Positions 61,243 to 64,000 of a stretch of DNA of 64,000 nucleotides are shown in pieces. The translations under genes were made by a program, and so were the position numbers. The notes under the pieces were generated by a model. It was not told where the DNA came from, ran no database searches, and saw nothing but the letters and a program-made list of their open reading frames with translations. The stretch's first letter is position 1. Each line of letters begins with the position of its first letter. This DNA is from CAYMPH01 sp964529415 (GTDB lineage: Bacteria; Spirochaetota; UBA4802; UBA5550): the NCBI GenBank assembly GCA_964529415.1, contig CAZGWD010000002.1:186001-250000 (forward strand), in the 5' to 3' direction.

Positions 61243-63066
61243 ATGAAAATTATACTATTTCTTCTGATGATAATAGCTGCCGCATCGAAACCGCTGCTGT
61301 CCCAGCCTGTAATCATTTCCGATTCTGCTGAAAATTACAGTTTATGGGACCACGTATATATATTTGTAGATAAACAAGGGGATTTTCCCCTGGAAAAACT
61401 GATTAATGCTGATTGGGTTAAAAATGACAGAAAAATGATCCAGTTCGGAATATCAGGCAATACATACTGGTTTAAATTTACAGTAAATAACAGGCTTTCA
61501 AAAAATCTGAAATTCTATCTCGACACTAATGATACACAGACGGAAATTCTTGAACTGTATCAGTATGATAAAAACGGCATGAAACTGCTCCAGAAAGCAG
61601 GAAGATATCACCCTGAATCATTCAGAAACTGGAACAGGCCCGAAATTATAATTACTCCGCCATCCGGTGAAACTGTTTACTTCCTCAAAGCGCAAAGCAG
61701 TTCTTATATTACATTTGACCTTATTTTGAGAACGCCGATTGACTTTTATAAAAGCATTGCGCGGTCTGCCATTTTTTACGGCGCGTATTTTTCAATTTTA
61801 ATAGTAATGATTTTATACAACCTGCTGCTTTTTTTCGGACTCAGAAGCAGAACTTATGCACTTTATGTTCTGTATCTGTTAGCTATTTTCGGACAGATGT
61901 TTTTCGGGGAAGGTTTCGGGGTGCTTTTTCTGAATGAGGGATACAGGTCAGTATATTCGGTAATGGTATTAAATACAGCTCTGCTGTTCATGTCTTCTTT
62001 TTTTGATAACAGGAAAAAAAATCCCGTTCTTTATAAAATCACATATATTCTGATTGCGGTTACAACACTTTACGGAGCGGTATCATTTTTTATACAGCCA
62101 CATAGAATTGACTTTTTCATCACCGGCAGCATAGTTTCGCCTGCTGCTTTTATATTCGTTATAGTAAACTGCATAATTGCGCTGCGGCAGGGCAATCCGT
62201 CAGCAAAATATTTCATTATCGGCTGGTTCGGTCTTATGTTTTTCAGCAGCCTGTATCTGGGTGTTACATCGGAAATACTGCCTGCAAATTTTCTGACACT
62301 TAACGGCCTGGCAATTGGTACTGTTTTCGAAACTGTAATACTGTCCCTTGCGCTTGCACAGCAGGTGAATACTTCCAGAAAGGAAAAAGAGGAAGCAGAC
62401 AGGAAAAGCATTGATCATAAAAACAGGATTATTGCATCAATATCACGTTTTGTTCCAATGCAGTTTGTAAGCTTCCTTGGCAAAGAAAGCATCATTGACA
62501 TCAAGCTCGGAGACCAGGTTCACAAGGAAATGACTATTCTTTTCTCGGACATCAGGTCTTTTACAAGTCTTTCTGAACATCAGACTCCGCAGGAGACTAT
62601 AGATTTTTTAAATTCATATTTCATGAGCATTGGGCCACTCATAAGAAAAAACAACGGCTTTATCGATAAATACATTGGTGATGCGATCATGGCTTTATTT
62701 CCCAATAAAGTAGACGATGCAATAATGGCTGCAGTCAACATGATTGAGCAGCTGCATGAGTACAACAAGATCAGAGAATTAACCGGCCAGGAGCAGATTA
62801 ATATCGGCATAGGTATTCATACAGGTAATCTCATGCTTGGAACAATCGGCGAGTCAAGCAGGATTGAGGCAACAGTAATTTCTGATGCAGTAAATACTGC
62901 ATCGAGGCTTGAACATCTGAATAAAAAATTAAACACCAAGATACTCATTTCAAAGGAAAGCCTGGAAAAATCCGATCGCCGTTCAGAATTTAATACAAGA
63001 AAGATCGGTCGGGTTGCAATAAGGGGAAAGGAAGATCATTTGGTTGTTTATGAAATATTAACTTGA
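61243..63066 (+). CDS. Adenylate/guanylate cyclase with 7TM-DISM sensor
   Basis: 607 aa from the ATG at 61243 (GAGGTG upstream; a GTG two codons earlier also fits). A signal peptide ends near residue 22; a 7TMR-DISMED2 extracellular domain runs to about 170 (GNTYWFKFTVNN). Seven hydrophobic helices cover about 175-380. A class III cyclase catalytic domain spans about 425-600: ILFSDIRSFT with the metal aspartate, KYIGDAIMALFP with the second aspartate, and GIGIHTGNLMLGTIG. Membrane carbohydrate or ligand sensing would drive cAMP (or cGMP) production. Direct repeats bracket the gene. Confidence 0.9.
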   Translation: MKIILFLLMIIAAASKPLLSQPVIISDSAENYSLWDHVYIFVDKQGDFPLEKLINADWVKNDRKMIQFGISGNTYWFKFTVNNRLSKNLKFYLDTNDTQTEILELYQYDKNGMKLLQKAGRYHPESFRNWNRPEIIITPPSGETVYFLKAQSSSYITFDLILRTPIDFYKSIARSAIFYGAYFSILIVMILYNLLLFFGLRSRTYALYVLYLLAIFGQMFFGEGFGVLFLNEGYRSVYSVMVLNTALLFMSSFFDNRKKNPVLYKITYILIAVTTLYGAVSFFIQPHRIDFFITGSIVSPAAFIFVIVNCIIALRQGNPSAKYFIIGWFGLMFFSSLYLGVTSEILPANFLTLNGLAIGTVFETVILSLALAQQVNTSRKEKEEADRKSIDHKNRIIASISRFVPMQFVSFLGKESIIDIKLGDQVHKEMTILFSDIRSFTSLSEHQTPQETIDFLNSYFMSIGPLIRKNNGFIDKYIGDAIMALFPNKVDDAIMAAVNMIEQLHEYNKIRELTGQEQINIGIGIHTGNLMLGTIGESSRIEATVISDAVNTASRLEHLNKKLNTKILISKESLEKSDRRSEFNTRKIGRVAIRGKEDHLVVYEILT

Positions 63067-63090
63067 GGTAATCTTTTTACTCATTTTAGA

Positions 63091-63171
63091 AAAGTCCGAT
63101 AAAAAACAGAAAGCTTTGCCAAGCCGCATAGCGATTTAAGTTATAAGCTGAAAGCAGCTATAATTCTTAAC
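63091..63171 (+). repeat. Intergenic repeat, copy 2 (after adenylate cyclase)
   Basis: AAAGTCCGATAAAAAACAGA at the start and GAAAGCAGCTATAATTCTTA at the end match copy 1 at 60921-61018 in order and strand; the middle differs in length. Confidence 0.6.
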
Positions 63172-63304
63172 ATCCCCTCTTCTATCAGCTGGATAAAAAT
63201 TATATTTTATACTTATTAAAATAATTTGAAAAAAGCACTACAGTAACACCTCTCATTTTTTTAAAATTTCTAAAAAAAAATCCAATTTTAATTGACAAAT
63301 TTTC

Positions 63305-63340
63305 TATATACTACCAAATAGATCTTATTGGTAGTATATA
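63305..63340. promoter_or_regulatory. 36-bp near-perfect palindrome upstream of the sulfur-carrier gene
   Basis: Arms TATATACTACCAA (63305-63317) and its exact complement (63328-63340) flank ATAGATCTTA, whose centre AGATCT is itself palindromic. A TTGACA lies at 63292-63297, so the palindrome covers the downstream promoter region. This is the form of a dimeric repressor site. Rrf2-type cysteine/methionine regulators use comparable A/T-flanked palindromes, but the regulator is not identified. Confidence 0.7.
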
Positions 63341-63441
63341 TTTTACTTTAATTCAATATGAATTATACGCTCTATTCTATAATTATATGAATATGATAAT
63401 TTTTTCTATGTTAATATGATCAAAAACAAACTGGAGGAATC

Positions 63442-63654
63442 ATGAAAATAACACTAAACGGGGAATCAAAAAGTATAGATAAGCCATACAAATCTCTTCT
63501 GCACTTGTTAAAAGAAAGCGATGTGCAGAACCCTGATCTGGTTTCCGTTCAGCTAAACGGCCAATTTGTTGAAAAGTCATTATTTGAATCAACAAATATC
63601 AAAGAAAATGATGAAATTGACTTTTTATACTTTATGGGCGGGGGTGCTTCATGA
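63442..63654 (+). CDS. hcyS: ThiS/HcyS-like sulfur-carrier protein with C-terminal tail
   Basis: 70 aa ubiquitin-like carrier (beta-grasp). MKITLNGESK and LVSVQLNGQFVEKS are typical strands, and EIDFLYFMGGG precedes the end. ThiS-type carriers normally end in Gly-Gly; here GGG (66-68) is followed by Ala-Ser, so two residues must be removed before thiocarboxylate formation. It overlaps a MetY-type gene by ATGA. In Wolinella HcyS with an extra C-terminal residue, trimmed by HcyD, gives sulfur to MetY for homocysteine. The close link with metY makes that role likelier here than thiamine thiazole synthesis. GGAGG precedes the ATG. Confidence 0.8.
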   Translation: MKITLNGESKSIDKPYKSLLHLLKESDVQNPDLVSVQLNGQFVEKSLFESTNIKENDEIDFLYFMGGGAS

Positions 63655-64000
63655 ACGGATTTACCACCAGGGCTGTTCACGGGTTTTCTCTGAAAAAAGA
63701 TCCTCATGGCTCGCTTAGGATGCCGGTGTATGACAATGCTGCTTTTGAAATCGGCAGCTCAAGAGACCTTGAACTTGCCTTTGCCGGTAAAAAAGCAGCT
63801 CACGCCTATTCCCGGATAACCAACCCGACAGTAGAAGACTTTGAACAGAGGGTCCGGATTCTCACAGGCGCATTTGGTGTAATTGCTGTTTCCTCAGGCA
63901 TGGCAGCAATAACAAATACTATAATGACACTTGCCCAAAAAGGCTCAAATATTGTTACTTCGCGATTCCTTTTCGGTCATTCCATTTCGCTTTTTGAAAC
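63651..64000 (+). CDS. metY: O-acylhomoserine sulfhydrylase (MetY-type), partial (3' end off window)
   Basis: The first 116 codons of a Cys/Met-metabolism PLP enzyme. MNGFTTRAVHGFSLKKDPHG, MPVYDNAAFEIGS and AYSRITNPTVEDFEQRV are family blocks, and AVSSGMAAITNTI supplies phosphate-binding residues. The Schiff-base lysine lies beyond the window. It overlaps the sulfur-carrier gene by ATGA (63651-63654), strong evidence that the two act together. Confidence 0.85.
   Translation, partial: MNGFTTRAVHGFSLKKDPHGSLRMPVYDNAAFEIGSSRDLELAFAGKKAAHAYSRITNPTVEDFEQRVRILTGAFGVIAVSSGMAAITNTIMTLAQKGSNIVTSRFLFGHSISLFE

Noticed and set aside
63067..63441. Possible SAM or thiamine riboswitch before the sulfur-carrier gene
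   Set aside because: No conserved riboswitch core sequences were seen; only the palindrome and the repeat stand out.
1..64000. CRISPR arrays, insertion sequences, phage genes or rRNA
   Set aside because: No regular spacer-repeat pattern, transposase, integrase or rRNA sequence was recognised on reading both strands; some sections were scanned only by eye.

Overview
The window is AT-rich DNA that most likely comes from a spirochaete, probably on or near the Leptospira side of the phylum. Three things point that way: two spirochaete-type FlaB flagellins next to flaG; a compact glutamate-to-protoheme operon (hemA-C-D-B-L-E-N-G-H) whose order resembles the heme cluster of Leptospira; and a 7TM-DISM adenylate cyclase together with a FecR-domain lipoprotein. 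HemN, a sulfatase-maturase-type radical SAM protein and ferredoxin-like proteins fit anaerobic or microaerobic life. This placement is inferred from gene content, not from a phylogeny.

Layout. (1) Positions 1-18,709 are one continuous minus-strand polysaccharide locus. It is read from a winged-helix regulator and a NusG/LoaP-like antiterminator through an ABC exporter (Wzm/Wzt), FkbM-, CgeB- and GT10-type enzymes, a B12/radical SAM protein and an unusual DegT protein. It then continues through Ugd/Uxs (UDP-xylose supply) and RfbF/RfbG/RfbH (CDP-3,6-dideoxyhexose supply) to a class I aminotransferase and an acetolactate-synthase-like ThDP enzyme cut by the window edge. A GDP-mannose 4,6-dehydratase lies just upstream. 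(2) Positions 20.6-23.5 kb hold flaG and two flaB genes with strongly structured untranslated regions. (3) Positions 23.7-31.2 kb are mixed: an exonuclease-WYL fusion, ArsR, STAS, a maturase-type radical SAM protein, DUF3820, an MBL hydrolase, a ferredoxin-like protein and a Tgt fused to an MnmC-like methyltransferase. (4) Positions 31.3-42.8 kb hold an RlmD-type methyltransferase and the nine-gene heme operon. (5) Positions 42.9-53.9 kb carry a Dph6-like protein, tRNA-Arg, a DprA-like protein, a U32 protein, hisS, bioY, an SDR, a hom-thrC-HepT-MntA run, a FecR lipoprotein and a response regulator. (6) Positions 54.6-64 kb carry a degenerate GGDEF protein, corC, recO, a PP2C phosphatase, purB and an adenylate cyclase. 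The window ends with a sulfur-carrier protein overlapping a MetY-type sulfhydrylase.

The most interesting parts are the following. At the right edge, a ThiS-like carrier with a two-residue tail after its Gly-Gly overlaps metY, as in the thiocarboxylate-dependent homocysteine route described in Wolinella, and a near-perfect 36-bp palindrome lies upstream. The polysaccharide operon begins with a regulatory module consisting of a NusG paralogue, tandem leader hairpins and a winged-helix/degenerate-nucleotidyltransferase protein. The same operon encodes two PLP-fold sugar enzymes in which the catalytic lysine is histidine, one of them with a non-canonical cysteine cluster, and an acetolactate-synthase-like enzyme beside the CDP-dideoxyhexose genes. 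The Tgt-MnmC fusion joins two wobble-base activities in one chain. No insertion sequence, transposase, phage gene or CRISPR array was recognised.
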